A stretch of DNA of 64,000 nt from Methanobrevibacter ruminantium (lineage in GTDB: Archaea > Methanobacteriota > Methanobacteria > Methanobacteriales > Methanobacteriaceae): NCBI GenBank assembly GCA_004553595.1, contig SFKZ01000013.1:27876-91875 (forward strand), in the 5' to 3' direction. Positions 8,439 through 18,274 of the stretch are shown one piece after another. The notes under the pieces are model-generated. The model worked only from the letters and a program-made list of their open reading frames with translations. It searched no databases and was not told where the DNA came from. Within the stretch, counting starts at the first letter, position 1; each line of letters starts with the position of its first letter. The position numbers were made by a program, and so were the translations under genes.

Positions 8439-9968
8439 ATGACTTTTACAGTGAAAGAGATTTGCCAAAAGATTTGGAATCTTGAAGAGAAATATGAATT
8501 GAATCATAAGGAGATTCAAGGTTGCTATCCTTGGCAATTGATTAGAATGTATTTATATTACGAAATAACAAGAAAGACTAATGTTTTCGAATCTGCTCAG
8601 CAGTCCAGTCTTTCATTATTCGATAAGATAAACTCATTCTTGCCTTTTGTCAAAAACAGCATTTTATCAAACCCTTTAAGCGGAAATGAAAATGTGGATG
8701 CTTTGATATTTGACCATCCCAGAAAAGTCATATTTGAAGATGAATATCAAGACATTTATAGCTATTTTTTAAAAGACACTCTTAATCAATATGGTAAAAG
8801 TTTTGAAACCATTGAATCCCCTTACCTTAATCAGCATTTTAGAAGCAATGAAAACATTAAGGAAAATAATGTCAAATTCAATGACAGGATTCTTTTAGGT
8901 TCATTCATTCATAAAACAAGAAATAGGGGCAAATTGCATTTTACAGAATCAGAAATGCAATATATCAATAGTGTGAAAGAAGAGCTTGAAACTGCTTTTG
9001 AAATTGAAATTGACTTGTTTAGAATCATGGAAGACCATATTCTAAATTTTCAATATGACTATAAAAAGTATATTGAACTTCTTCAAAGGAAAAAGCCTAA
9101 AGTCGTATTTCTTGTAGTGGCTTATGAAAATAAGGCATTGCTTGCAGCATGCAAGAAAATGAATATAGGGATAATCGAATTGCAGCATGGAACCATTAGC
9201 CCATATCATTTAGGATACAGCTACCCTGAAAATACAATGAAATTCAATGGTGAACTCAAGGAAATTGAATACTTCCCAGACAAGATACTTAGTTTTGGAA
9301 ACTACTGGAAAAATGCTTGTCCATTCCCAATAGATAGTGAAAACATCATCCCAATGGGATTCCCATACTTTGAGGAAAACTCAAAAACATATATGAAAAT
9401 AGCTGAAGATAAAAATTCTAAAGAGGGCAATAATCAAAAAACTGAGAAAAAGCAAATATTATTTATTTCTCAAGGAGTCATTGGAAAATACTTATCTGAA
9501 TTAGCATATGAAACAGCTTTAAACATGAATAAAAATAATGAAAATAATGAAGATAATGCTCAAAACTATAATTTTATCTATAAACTACATCCTGGAGAAT
9601 ATGGAACTTGGAAGGAAAATTACGATTATTTGACAAAAGCAGTTAACGAATTCGATAACTTTACTGTAATTAATAAAAGCGAACCTCCATTATATGAACT
9701 ATTTGCTGAAAGCCACTACCAAATAGGGGCTTTTTCAACTGCAATATATGAAGGGCTTGCATTCAATTGCAAAACTTTCATAATAGATGTTCCAGGAGTG
9801 GAATATTTAGATGATCTAATCGATAAGGATATTGTAAAAAAGGTTAATAGCAGTGAAGAACTAATTAATTACATAAACAATGAAAACATATCAATTCAAG
9901 AATATGATAAGGATTATTTCTTCAAGAACTTTGATGAAACTATTTTTAAAAAGATTTTAAGTGATTAA
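8439..9968 (+). CDS. Probable GT-B-fold surface-polysaccharide transferase
   Basis: This 509-residue soluble protein has no signal peptide. The second half looks like a capsule/teichoic-type GT-B transferase: a VVFLVVAYENKALLAA strand, IELQHGTISPYH (HGT motif), ILSFGNYWKNA, PMGFPYF, ILFISQG, YKLHPGEYG and AIYEGLAFNCKTFIID. These elements resemble KpsS/TagF-like and some sialyltransferase-like enzymes. The first 150 residues match nothing I recognise. Lying between neuB and a flippase, it is a good candidate for the transferase that uses the CMP-activated sugar, but that is inference from position. The asparagine-rich stretch near residues 360-370 is a low-complexity loop. The start ATG follows AAGGAA. 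Confidence 0.6.
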   Translation: MTFTVKEICQKIWNLEEKYELNHKEIQGCYPWQLIRMYLYYEITRKTNVFESAQQSSLSLFDKINSFLPFVKNSILSNPLSGNENVDALIFDHPRKVIFEDEYQDIYSYFLKDTLNQYGKSFETIESPYLNQHFRSNENIKENNVKFNDRILLGSFIHKTRNRGKLHFTESEMQYINSVKEELETAFEIEIDLFRIMEDHILNFQYDYKKYIELLQRKKPKVVFLVVAYENKALLAACKKMNIGIIELQHGTISPYHLGYSYPENTMKFNGELKEIEYFPDKILSFGNYWKNACPFPIDSENIIPMGFPYFEENSKTYMKIAEDKNSKEGNNQKTEKKQILFISQGVIGKYLSELAYETALNMNKNNENNEDNAQNYNFIYKLHPGEYGTWKENYDYLTKAVNEFDNFTVINKSEPPLYELFAESHYQIGAFSTAIYEGLAFNCKTFIIDVPGVEYLDDLIDKDIVKKVNSSEELINYINNENISIQEYDKDYFFKNFDETIFKKILSD

Positions 9969-11411
9969 ATGAGCGAATATGTGCGATTTATACAAAGAAT
10001 AGGTTTGGTGGGACTCACAAACATCCTAATCTCTCTCAGTAGCCTAATCTTTATTCCAATCATTACAAAGTCATTCACCACCGCAGAATATGGTATGTGG
10101 GCACAGGTAAACACTACAATCGCACTTGTTCCAAACATTGCAAATCTTGGTCTTCCATACACAATGGTAAGGTTCCTGTCTGCTGAAAAGGATAAGGAAA
10201 AGATCAAGGATTCATTCTATCCAATGATTAGCCTAACATTCATCTCAACATTGATAATATGTTCATTGTTCCTAATCTTTGGAAACGCAATTGCCAATGC
10301 ATTATTCAACGGAAGCATGCAAGTCTTGTACATTACAACTGCAATCTCATTCTTTGCATGCATGAACCTTATGCTAATAAGCTTCTTTAGAACATTCCAG
10401 CAAATGAAAAGATACTCATTATTCCTTGTTCTTCAAAGTTACATTGGTGTGTTTGTAAGCATTTATCTCACTTATGCAGGATACAATATTGAAACTGTAG
10501 TTCTTGGTCTTTTGACAGGTTATGTGGCAGTATTCATCATGATGGCATTTCTAATTGTAAAATATCTTGGAATTGGAATTGGAAAATGGTCTAACCTAAA
10601 GGAACAGCTTGCATTTGCTCTCCCAACCATTCCAAGCAATGTCTCCAGCTGGGTTGTTGATTCAAGCGACAAGTATGTCATTGGAATTCTTATCGGATCA
10701 GTTGCAGTAGGATGCTACTCACCGGGATATGCATTGGGAAGCATACTATTGATGTTCCTTTCACCATTTGCAGTTCTCTTGCCGGCAGTATTGCCTGAAC
10801 ACTATGAAAAGGGAGATATGAGCGAAGTGGACAAGTATCTCAGCTATTCAATGAAATACTATCTCCTCTTGACCATTCCTGCAGCAGTTGGAATGAGTGT
10901 GCTTTCAAAACCATTATTATACATAATCACAACTCCGGAAATTGCACTTGGAGGTTATATGGTAACTCCTTTCGTTTGCCTTGGTGCAATATTCATGGGA
11001 ATGTATGGAATTACAAATAACATTCTAATCTTGGAAAAGAATACAATGATCCTTGGAAAGCTATGGATTGTTGTGGCTATATCAAATATAGTCTTGAACT
11101 TATTGCTTGTTCCTTACCTAAACATCTTAGGAGCTGCTATTGCAACACTTATCTGCTACATATTGGCATTTGCTGTAACAGCCATTGCAAGCAAGAAAAC
11201 CATGAGATTGCCATTCAACATAAAAGAGCTTTTAAAAATAGTCATCGCAGCCTCAATTATGGGAATTGCAGTATATATAATGCATCCAATTGGAATTATT
11301 AATGTCTTGATATCCATTGTTGCAGGTGTAATCATATACTTTGCAATCATCTTCATTTTAAAGGCAGTTACAATGAAAGAAATTGCAATCTTTAAAGATT
11401 TGATTCATTAA
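9969..11411 (+). CDS. Polysaccharide flippase, MOP/Wzx-like membrane protein
   Basis: This 480-residue integral membrane protein has about 12-14 predicted hydrophobic helices, typical of Wzx/RfbX O-antigen flippases in the MOP superfamily. The N-terminus GLVGLTNILISLSSLIFIPII and the segment TTAEYGMWAQVNT are characteristic of the family. It would flip lipid-linked glycans across the cytoplasmic membrane. The ATG begins at the base right after the stop codon of the upstream transferase gene, indicating translational coupling in the NulO operon. The substrate is inferred from the operon only. Confidence 0.88.
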   Translation: MSEYVRFIQRIGLVGLTNILISLSSLIFIPIITKSFTTAEYGMWAQVNTTIALVPNIANLGLPYTMVRFLSAEKDKEKIKDSFYPMISLTFISTLIICSLFLIFGNAIANALFNGSMQVLYITTAISFFACMNLMLISFFRTFQQMKRYSLFLVLQSYIGVFVSIYLTYAGYNIETVVLGLLTGYVAVFIMMAFLIVKYLGIGIGKWSNLKEQLAFALPTIPSNVSSWVVDSSDKYVIGILIGSVAVGCYSPGYALGSILLMFLSPFAVLLPAVLPEHYEKGDMSEVDKYLSYSMKYYLLLTIPAAVGMSVLSKPLLYIITTPEIALGGYMVTPFVCLGAIFMGMYGITNNILILEKNTMILGKLWIVVAISNIVLNLLLVPYLNILGAAIATLICYILAFAVTAIASKKTMRLPFNIKELLKIVIAASIMGIAVYIMHPIGIINVLISIVAGVIIYFAIIFILKAVTMKEIAIFKDLIH

Positions 11412-11504
11412 ATTGAAGCTAAAATTAATTAAATTAAATGAAATTTTTTTGTGAAAAATAGTATTTGTGCATATGTGAAACTGCACATTGAAAAATAAAT
11501 TTAT

Positions 11505-12011
11505 TTAATGAAACTTTCCTTCTTTTTTTAACTTTTCATAATGAACTTTGTCTCTTGAAGAAAAGACTTTTGCAGGATGACCTCCAGCAATTGCACATTT
11601 AGGAATATCATTAACGACAACACTTCCTGCTTGAATGATGGCACCTTCACCAATTGTTACCCCAGGAAGAACAATTACACGATTTCCTAACCATACATTG
11701 TCTTCAATAACTACATCCTTAGAAATGACAGTTTCATCATAAGGAATAGCTTCACCTTCGTAATTGTGGCTATCTGTAATGATCATGCATTCTATACCGC
11801 TGTGAAAATTATCTCCAATAATCACATTGGCAGTTCCTTGAATCTTCATGCCATTGAAATTCACATTGTTTCCAAGACTTGTTTTAGGAGTGATGTAGGA
11901 ATAAGCATTGACAGTTAAGTCATTTCCACATGATGCAGATACCCTTTTCACCCTAAAGGCGTAATATTTCCTTTTAATTGCCTTAAAAACATTTAAAACT
12001 TTAGAAATCAT
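11505..12011 (-). CDS. Hexapeptide-repeat acyltransferase (WbbJ/LacA-like)
   Basis: This 168-residue protein has left-handed beta-helix repeats: the ordered I/V-G/N-x-x pattern runs from about residue 40 to 150. Key segments are ITDSHNYEG, the catalytic His region, followed by DVVIEDNVWLGNRVIVLPGVTIGEGAIIQAGSVVV and GHPAKVF at the end. Such enzymes O-acetylate sugars using acetyl-CoA. The N-terminus is basic (KAIKRKYYAFRVKR). It faces the NulO operon in convergent orientation, consistent with a role in glycan decoration. The exact acceptor is unknown. Confidence 0.85.
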   Translation of the reverse strand: MISKVLNVFKAIKRKYYAFRVKRVSASCGNDLTVNAYSYITPKTSLGNNVNFNGMKIQGTANVIIGDNFHSGIECMIITDSHNYEGEAIPYDETVISKDVVIEDNVWLGNRVIVLPGVTIGEGAIIQAGSVVVNDIPKCAIAGGHPAKVFSSRDKVHYEKLKKEGKFH

Positions 12012-12164
12012 ATTTCATCACAGCCTAAATCTTAAAAACAATGATTAATATTTTAAATTAATATTTGGTAATTGATAATTAATATTAATAATTTATAATT
12101 TATAAATTATCGTTAACAGTTTTATAAAAATGTGAAAATAAATAAAAAAAGTAAAAATTAAGTA

Positions 12165-14039
12165 TTATACTACAGAACAATCTGCAGAATAATAGGATAA
12201 TAATCTTGCTATTTTAGCAACAGTTAATTCATCAATTCTTTTTTGACCACGAATCATTCTATTGAACAATTCATCTATAAACAGGTCTTCGTTGGTAAGA
12301 ATTACATTTAAAATAGCCAAGTCATCATTTACAAAACCGATTAAAGGTTCAATGTAAATTCCACTAAATCCTTTATTATCCAAGAAAATAGCTAAATCTT
12401 CATTTAACTCTAAAGCTTTACGTTTGATTTGGCTATTGTTTACAAAATGAATCTCCTCATTTCCGAACTCAAATCTGGTTTGATTATCCTTGTAATCAGT
12501 TTGAAGCTCTAAGGTATTCTTCTTATCCATGTAATTTTGGATAGAAGCTGAATCATTTACCATAGTGTCAGTTTCATTGTCAGATTTTACCTTGTTCTTG
12601 TAGTCTTTAGAGTCATATCTTTTGGATAAAATGGTATATACTCCAGTAGGTCCAACAACTACATGGTTAATGATATCTCTTGATTGTGGAGGTTGGACTG
12701 CATAGAATACATAGAAATCATTTGGAAGAGCAAGCAATCTTTCACGGATGATTCTTCCACGAGCAATATAATTATTGAAAGCATATCTCTTATAAATACC
12801 GTAACTGAGAATTAGAACACCTATTGCAATTGCAATCAATACATACCAAATTTGGCTTATAAAGTAATAATAAGCAGCTGAAACAACTAAAATGAATGCT
12901 CCAATCAACATGTATAAATCAGCATTAGTTTTCTTAGGTTCGTATGCCCTGTTTTGAGCTTTCATTAGCTCAACTGTTTCAGGAGTGACCAATGCATCCT
13001 CTTGGCTTGCAGTTATGTTTCCACGTTTAACGCTTTCTTCACCTTTTTTGATTAAGCGTTTGACAGAACTTCCCTTGTAGAATTCCTTATCCATGCTCCT
13101 GATATATTCATCTTTAAGAATATCAGATAATGCAGTGTAATACTTATAACGAGCAAGCTTGAACGCTTCATACTCTTCAGGACTGTCAAAGACCATTTCA
13201 TTTTGAACTCTTGAAAATAGCTTTTGATCTTCTTCAGACAATTCCTGTCTAGCTAAAGACACTGGAGATTCAGGCATTTCATCTTCAGGAATGTCAGTTA
13301 CTTCAACAAGCCTGGTTTCTTGACTTTCAATCTCTTCATCTGCATAATCATCCCTATAAGCAAATCCAGAAGCTATGTCTCTTGAAGTTTCCATATGCCT
13401 CTTTTCTGCATGAATAGGAATAATCTCATTAACATCTCCAAGTGTAGAGTCATAAATTGAACCATATGAAACCATTTCTTCCTCTTCATAGGATTCTAAT
13501 GTATCAGGCAAAATCTCTTCAGTTTCATAATAATACTCTTCATCACTGAATCCTTCATCTTGAGCGTTTAACTCAACGTGAATAGGAATAATCTCATCAA
13601 CATCAGAATCAGAATAGAGAGAATCATCTACAAAATTAGCTCCCATATGAATAGGAATAATCTCATCGATTTCATCATCATCGAGTGGGGTTTCTGTGAG
13701 TGGGTTTTGTGTAAAATTAGTTGAGTCAGTGGTTTCGGTTGATGCAGAGTCCATATTGGAAACATAATCTAATGATCCTCCACAGCTATTGCATTCAAAT
13801 TCGTTTATATTGTCATTTTCACTTAATTGATATTTCAATCCGCAATTTGTACAGTAAACAAGTACTAAATCAGAAGGATTCTGCGAATCATAACCAGAGG
13901 AAACTTTCTCTTCATCGTTTGAGAAACTATCCAATTCCTCCAGATTTCCAGAACAAACAGAACATTCAAATGTGTTAATATCATCTTCGTCATCAAGCTG
14001 ATATTTTTCACCACAGTTCTGACAAACTACCACTTTCAT
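12165..14039 (-). CDS. Double zinc-ribbon, acidic-linker, membrane protein with NERD-like C-terminus
   Basis: I chose the ATG at 14039 (624 residues), because it begins directly with the first zinc ribbon and follows TAGGGATAAG; an earlier in-frame start would add 29 unrelated residues. Two similar zinc ribbons open the protein (Cys6/9/26/29 and Cys63/66/83/86), each followed by GxKYQL. An acidic, probably disordered linker carries EIIPIH three times (about residues 126, 149, 205) plus a degenerate EEILPDT. Then come a helical region, two hydrophobic helices and a C-terminal cytoplasmic domain beginning RGRIIRERLLALPNDFYVF and containing VVGPTGVYTILSKR, which resembles the NERD nuclease-related domain. 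Function is unknown. It shares its architecture and the PIH motif with the protein at 35845-37032. Confidence 0.65.
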   Translation of the reverse strand: MKVVVCQNCGEKYQLDDEDDINTFECSVCSGNLEELDSFSNDEEKVSSGYDSQNPSDLVLVYCTNCGLKYQLSENDNINEFECNSCGGSLDYVSNMDSASTETTDSTNFTQNPLTETPLDDDEIDEIIPIHMGANFVDDSLYSDSDVDEIIPIHVELNAQDEGFSDEEYYYETEEILPDTLESYEEEEMVSYGSIYDSTLGDVNEIIPIHAEKRHMETSRDIASGFAYRDDYADEEIESQETRLVEVTDIPEDEMPESPVSLARQELSEEDQKLFSRVQNEMVFDSPEEYEAFKLARYKYYTALSDILKDEYIRSMDKEFYKGSSVKRLIKKGEESVKRGNITASQEDALVTPETVELMKAQNRAYEPKKTNADLYMLIGAFILVVSAAYYYFISQIWYVLIAIAIGVLILSYGIYKRYAFNNYIARGRIIRERLLALPNDFYVFYAVQPPQSRDIINHVVVGPTGVYTILSKRYDSKDYKNKVKSDNETDTMVNDSASIQNYMDKKNTLELQTDYKDNQTRFEFGNEEIHFVNNSQIKRKALELNEDLAIFLDNKGFSGIYIEPLIGFVNDDLAILNVILTNEDLFIDELFNRMIRGQKRIDELTVAKIARLLSYYSADCSVV

Positions 14040-14218
14040 CTTATCCCTACTCAATTTGATTATGATAAAAATTTTATCAAAATATAATCTAAAAGTGATT
14101 AAAATTAGAAAAAATTCATAAATCACTTTAATAAATCTATATTAATATATTATATATAATTTATTAGATTTAAACATTATGTATTTATCTAATTAGAAAT
14201 AAAATGAATTGAAAAAAA

Positions 14219-15421
14219 TTAGAGAAATTTCCTGTAAATTTCTAAAATTTGATCATTAATTATGTCCCAGTTATATTTTTCATTGATAAGTTTTCTGCCA
14301 TTTTCAGCAAAGATTTGGGATAATTCCTCATCGAACAGGACCTTTTCGATTGCTTCCCTTAAGGAGTCCTTATTGTCTTCACAAGCAAGCCCAACATTTC
14401 CATCTACCCAATCATGAATATGGTTGTTTTTAGTTAAGACCAATGGCTTAGAACAGGCCATTGCCTCAAGACCGCTTGTGGTGAATGATTCATATTTGGA
14501 AGGCATTACAAACAAGTCACAATCCACTAATGCTTCCTGCTTTTCCTCTTTATATAATGGGCCTGTGATAATAACATTCTCTTCAAGAGAGTATTCTTTA
14601 ATCTTATCCTCAAGTTCAGTTAAATAACCATCATCAGGACCTACAATAGCTAATTTAATGCTATGACCACCTGTATCTTCCAAGCTATTTTTTTCATAAT
14701 TTTGATTAATCAAATCGTTAAAAGCGTCTATCAGTAAGCCAAGCCCTTTGATTTCATGTATTCTGCCTACAAAAAGAATCAGTTTATCATTTTCAGCAAT
14801 ATTGAATTTAGAGCGAAATTTACCAAAAGATGGGAGATTTTCATACTCTTCCAAATTGATTCCAAGAGGAACAATTTCTATTCTCTCCTCATCAACACCC
14901 ATTTTCAAATACTGTTCCTTTTCAACTTCAGTGAGTGCAAATACGCATGAGGCATTGTGGAGGATTTTAAAGCCGAACACTTTATCAAAAAGATTCTTTA
15001 GCCCTTCTTTTTGGAAGAATGGAAGAACTGAACCATGAGCCTGTACAATGTATGGAATATTGTTTTTCCTTGCAAAATAGCTTGCAATAATGGCTAAGGT
15101 TTGCCTATGCTCATGAATATGCACAATATCATAGTCTTTAATGTCTTTTCTAATCTTAAATGGCGCAGCCAATGGAGTGTCTAACATGGTTTTAAGCTTA
15201 AATCCATTAGAGAGATTTTTGAAATAATCTACTTTTATTCCATCAACATCAACATCATAGCGACCATTTGGGAATTTTAATCTTTCTTTACATGAATCTG
15301 AACTGATGACCTTTACATCATTATCCTTGCTTTGATTAGATGCAATTTGATAACTTGCATTAACCACTCCTCCTGCAGACAAGCACGGATAAAAGAAATG
15401 TGCAACATGTAAAATTTTCAT
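14219..15421 (-). CDS. Glycosyltransferase family 4
   Basis: This 400-residue GT-B enzyme carries the GT4 signatures: a Gly-rich N-terminal loop (FFYPCLSAGGVVNASYQIA), HIHEHR, an acceptor-side VQAHGS, ILFVGRIHEIKGL at the start of the nucleotide-sugar domain, and the EX7E-like stretch MPSKYESFTTSGLEAMACSKP. It adds a sugar from a nucleotide-sugar donor to a surface glycan or lipid. A GTG nine bases upstream is in frame, but it is part of the ribosome site GAGGGTGA, so the ATG at 15421 is the start. It is followed by a GT-C-like membrane enzyme upstream on the same strand. Donor and acceptor are unknown. Confidence 0.88.
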   Translation of the reverse strand: MKILHVAHFFYPCLSAGGVVNASYQIASNQSKDNDVKVISSDSCKERLKFPNGRYDVDVDGIKVDYFKNLSNGFKLKTMLDTPLAAPFKIRKDIKDYDIVHIHEHRQTLAIIASYFARKNNIPYIVQAHGSVLPFFQKEGLKNLFDKVFGFKILHNASCVFALTEVEKEQYLKMGVDEERIEIVPLGINLEEYENLPSFGKFRSKFNIAENDKLILFVGRIHEIKGLGLLIDAFNDLINQNYEKNSLEDTGGHSIKLAIVGPDDGYLTELEDKIKEYSLEENVIITGPLYKEEKQEALVDCDLFVMPSKYESFTTSGLEAMACSKPLVLTKNNHIHDWVDGNVGLACEDNKDSLREAIEKVLFDEELSQIFAENGRKLINEKYNWDIINDQILEIYRKFL

Positions 15422-15488
15422 AAAATTCACCCTCTTAAAATTAATAGATCAAATCATTAAATTAAATTTTTTTATCTTTTAATTAATT

Positions 15489-17204
15489 TTAATTAATCCT
15501 TTCGTATAAATATAAACCTTCTTTTTGATAAATCATAGTGTAATTTGATAAATTGAAATTATCATCAGATATGTAATAAGTGATATTGCTTGACTCCAAA
15601 TAATCCAATTGGTCGTCGGTTAATGGAATTGTATACTTCTTTAAGAACCAATTGTAAGACCTTTGATTGGATACGGCAACATCCTTTGACATATAATCAG
15701 AGTCGTATTCAGTTAAATAATCTGCAATTACCTTGTTTTTATTGAAATCCTCATTATAATGAACTGTAGAGGTGAATGTGAATGCAGAGAATATGCAAAA
15801 TACAATCAGAATTATTGGAATAATCTTTAAAATATTTTGTTTTTTAAACTCAAATAGCTCAAATTTATTAGACAAATCCAAAATCTCACTTAAAGCATAG
15901 ATGACAAAATAAATGAAAGCAGGAAATGCGGTTATGATGTACCTATTCACCTTAATATTCAGGAATGTAAAGAATATGAAATAAACCAAAAGCCATGCCA
16001 ACATTAGAACATCCATGGAATATATCTCCCTATCGATACCAATCTTCTTGAAAAATGCAAATAGCATCACCAAATCAATCAGAATGATAGTGATTGTGAT
16101 GATTGAATTGATCTTAAAGCATAAAATTGAAATGACTAAAAGTGCAATAAATAAGATTCCTACAAGATAATTGTGTTTAGACTTCCCTTTTCCCTTAACA
16201 TTAATCAACTTATATCCGAATAAGAAAATTCCAATAGCAAATAGCCCTATTAAGAAAAAGGACATTGGACTTGAACCGTTCAATACTGGAATTACATTAT
16301 CAAAACTTACATAATCAGAGAATAGGAAATTTGGGAAATCATGAAGATAAAAGAATGTGTCTGTTGTATATGCATTGTCAATTACTTCCCCTTTAGATCC
16401 GGATGCAAATGTTGAGCTTTGTGTTAAGAATGACAAATTAGAACCATATGCTAAAATTGTAGCTGAAAAGATTATCAACAAAACAAAAGCTATTGCACAT
16501 GATTTTAGAATATTCCTAAATTCCTCGCTTTTTATGTAGGATTTGAGTTTGATTGAAAATTCTTGCCTATTCATGATTAATAAATCCAAATTTGTGAAGA
16601 AATCATGCTTGGAAAGATAATAGAGCAATATCAAAGGAAGCAAGAATAACGCAGTGTAACGTGTGAAAACAGCTAAAACAAAGAATGGAATAGAGAGCAT
16701 ATAATATTTTGAATCCTTATCAACAGCAAGAATAGTGAAAATGATTGTCCAAATGGATAAAGCCACTGCAGGAACATCCAATGTTCCATTTGCCCACCAA
16801 AGTAAAGTAAGTGAAAAGCTTCCAAAAAGAAATGCACCGCAAAGGCTTAATAATGAACTGAACTTATTCTTCAAAAGCATATAAATGCCCATGTTTGCAA
16901 AGATGCAAAAGATTCCAGTTATCAAATAAAGAGAGGCTTCAGATAAGAACCCTAACTTGAAAAGAATAGCTGTTAAAATGCAAATAACTGGAGATAAATA
17001 CAGATATAGGACACTTGATTGGTAACCTGCAAAAACAAGGGAATTTGATAAATAAATGAAAACATCCGAACAGTAAATTCCTAAAACCTGATTGAAATTT
17101 ATGAGGGCGTAAGTAATGAGAATGCTAAAAATTGTTAAAATAGACAAATAGAAAAAATCATTCTTAGAGATATTTAAATCGTCTAAAATATTTTTAAACA
17201 TCAT
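15489..17204 (-). CDS. Multi-pass membrane glycosyltransferase (GT-C, GT39/ArnT-like)
   Basis: This 571-residue protein has around 12 hydrophobic helices and a short extracytoplasmic C-terminal region rich in Tyr and Asp. A conserved-type acidic residue lies in the first outside loop (GIYCSDVFIYL), as in lipid-phosphate-dependent GT-C enzymes. The WWANGTLDVPAVALSIW and VFTRYTALFLLPL segments fit the dolichyl-phosphate-mannose mannosyltransferase/ArnT superfamily. It would transfer a sugar from a polyprenyl-phosphate carrier on the outer side of the membrane. ATG codons at 17204 and 17201 are both possible starts. The neighbouring GT4 gene and DGGGP synthase are on the same strand. Confidence 0.75.
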   Translation of the reverse strand: MMFKNILDDLNISKNDFFYLSILTIFSILITYALINFNQVLGIYCSDVFIYLSNSLVFAGYQSSVLYLYLSPVICILTAILFKLGFLSEASLYLITGIFCIFANMGIYMLLKNKFSSLLSLCGAFLFGSFSLTLLWWANGTLDVPAVALSIWTIIFTILAVDKDSKYYMLSIPFFVLAVFTRYTALFLLPLILLYYLSKHDFFTNLDLLIMNRQEFSIKLKSYIKSEEFRNILKSCAIAFVLLIIFSATILAYGSNLSFLTQSSTFASGSKGEVIDNAYTTDTFFYLHDFPNFLFSDYVSFDNVIPVLNGSSPMSFFLIGLFAIGIFLFGYKLINVKGKGKSKHNYLVGILFIALLVISILCFKINSIITITIILIDLVMLFAFFKKIGIDREIYSMDVLMLAWLLVYFIFFTFLNIKVNRYIITAFPAFIYFVIYALSEILDLSNKFELFEFKKQNILKIIPIILIVFCIFSAFTFTSTVHYNEDFNKNKVIADYLTEYDSDYMSKDVAVSNQRSYNWFLKKYTIPLTDDQLDYLESSNITYYISDDNFNLSNYTMIYQKEGLYLYERIN

Positions 17205-17277
17205 AATTTCACTAATCCTAATAATTCCATTTAAATTTCAACAATCAAATTAACCTAAATTTTACATTAATTTTTAA

Positions 17278-18150
17278 CTATAAAAAGCTAAAAATATTAA
17301 AAGATCCTACAACGAATGCTATAAAACTGATTAGCATAGCGATTTTCAGATTTTTAGAAACCTTAGCACATGTCTCTTCTGGTGGGTTCAATTTTAAGCT
17401 ATAAGCACTATACAAAAAGATGATTATAGGTACAATCATTATCACCATATACCCAATGTTAAATATTTTGAAAATGTAAAGAATAGGGCACATCAAAGTT
17501 GTGACAACAATCAATATTATTGAAATTATTGAAGGTATTTTCTTTCCATAAAGAATAGGGAAAGTTCTTGCTCCTTCCTGCTTATCTCCTTCAATATCTT
17601 CCATATCCTTCACTATTTCACGTGCTAATGTCATGAACATTGCGAATAATCCTAAATAAATTGAGATAAATAAAATCTTTAATGAACTTGTAGCACATGC
17701 AATTACAACACCTGCAATTACAAAACAGAACCCTGTTAAAGTAGCTACAGTAAGATTTCCAATGAGTGGCATTGCCTTTAAGTTTCTTGCATAAAGATAC
17801 ATTATGACGGCAGCAGGAATAACAATTACAGAAGGCCAAATTGAATTTACCAAATAACTATCTACAAGACTTAAAGCAATACCTATTCCAAAGAGAACAT
17901 AAGCATAAGTCCTTGCATTTTCAAGACTGATTCTTCCAGATGGAATAGGGCGATTAGGCTTGTTGATTTCATCTATCTTTACATCAAAAACGTCATTGAT
18001 TGTATTTCCTGCACCAGTACATACGAAAACGATCAGTGCACAGATGATTATAGGCAAATCATAATAATGACCAACAAACATCATCAATATTACAGCAATA
18101 GCTGCCATAACTGCATTTCCGGGACGGATTATTTCTAAATAAGCATTCAT
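17278..18150 (-). CDS. Digeranylgeranylglyceryl phosphate synthase (UbiA family)
   Basis: This enzyme attaches the second geranylgeranyl chain to GGGP, the second ether-bond step of archaeal membrane lipid synthesis. The protein has 290 residues and about 8-9 membrane helices. The first Asp-rich prenyl-diphosphate motif is NDVFDVKIDEINKPNRP followed by IPSGRIS, and the second is DMEDIEGD. These two motifs and the short IRPGNA N-terminus are typical of archaeal DGGGP synthases in the UbiA superfamily. It lies between glycosyltransferase genes, with a 73-bp gap to the gene downstream. The assignment is strong for the family and good for the substrate. Confidence 0.9.
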   Translation of the reverse strand: MNAYLEIIRPGNAVMAAIAVILMMFVGHYYDLPIIICALIVFVCTGAGNTINDVFDVKIDEINKPNRPIPSGRISLENARTYAYVLFGIGIALSLVDSYLVNSIWPSVIVIPAAVIMYLYARNLKAMPLIGNLTVATLTGFCFVIAGVVIACATSSLKILFISIYLGLFAMFMTLAREIVKDMEDIEGDKQEGARTFPILYGKKIPSIISIILIVVTTLMCPILYIFKIFNIGYMVIMIVPIIIFLYSAYSLKLNPPEETCAKVSKNLKIAMLISFIAFVVGSFNIFSFL

Positions 18151-18274
18151 TTTATTTCCTCATATCTACCTTCTAAATCAATTATTTCTAAATCAAATTA
18201 TCTTCTAAATTTATTTATAATTTTATAAGTATAAATTTTTTATTTTTTAAATTGAAATGACTTTTATAGATTTG

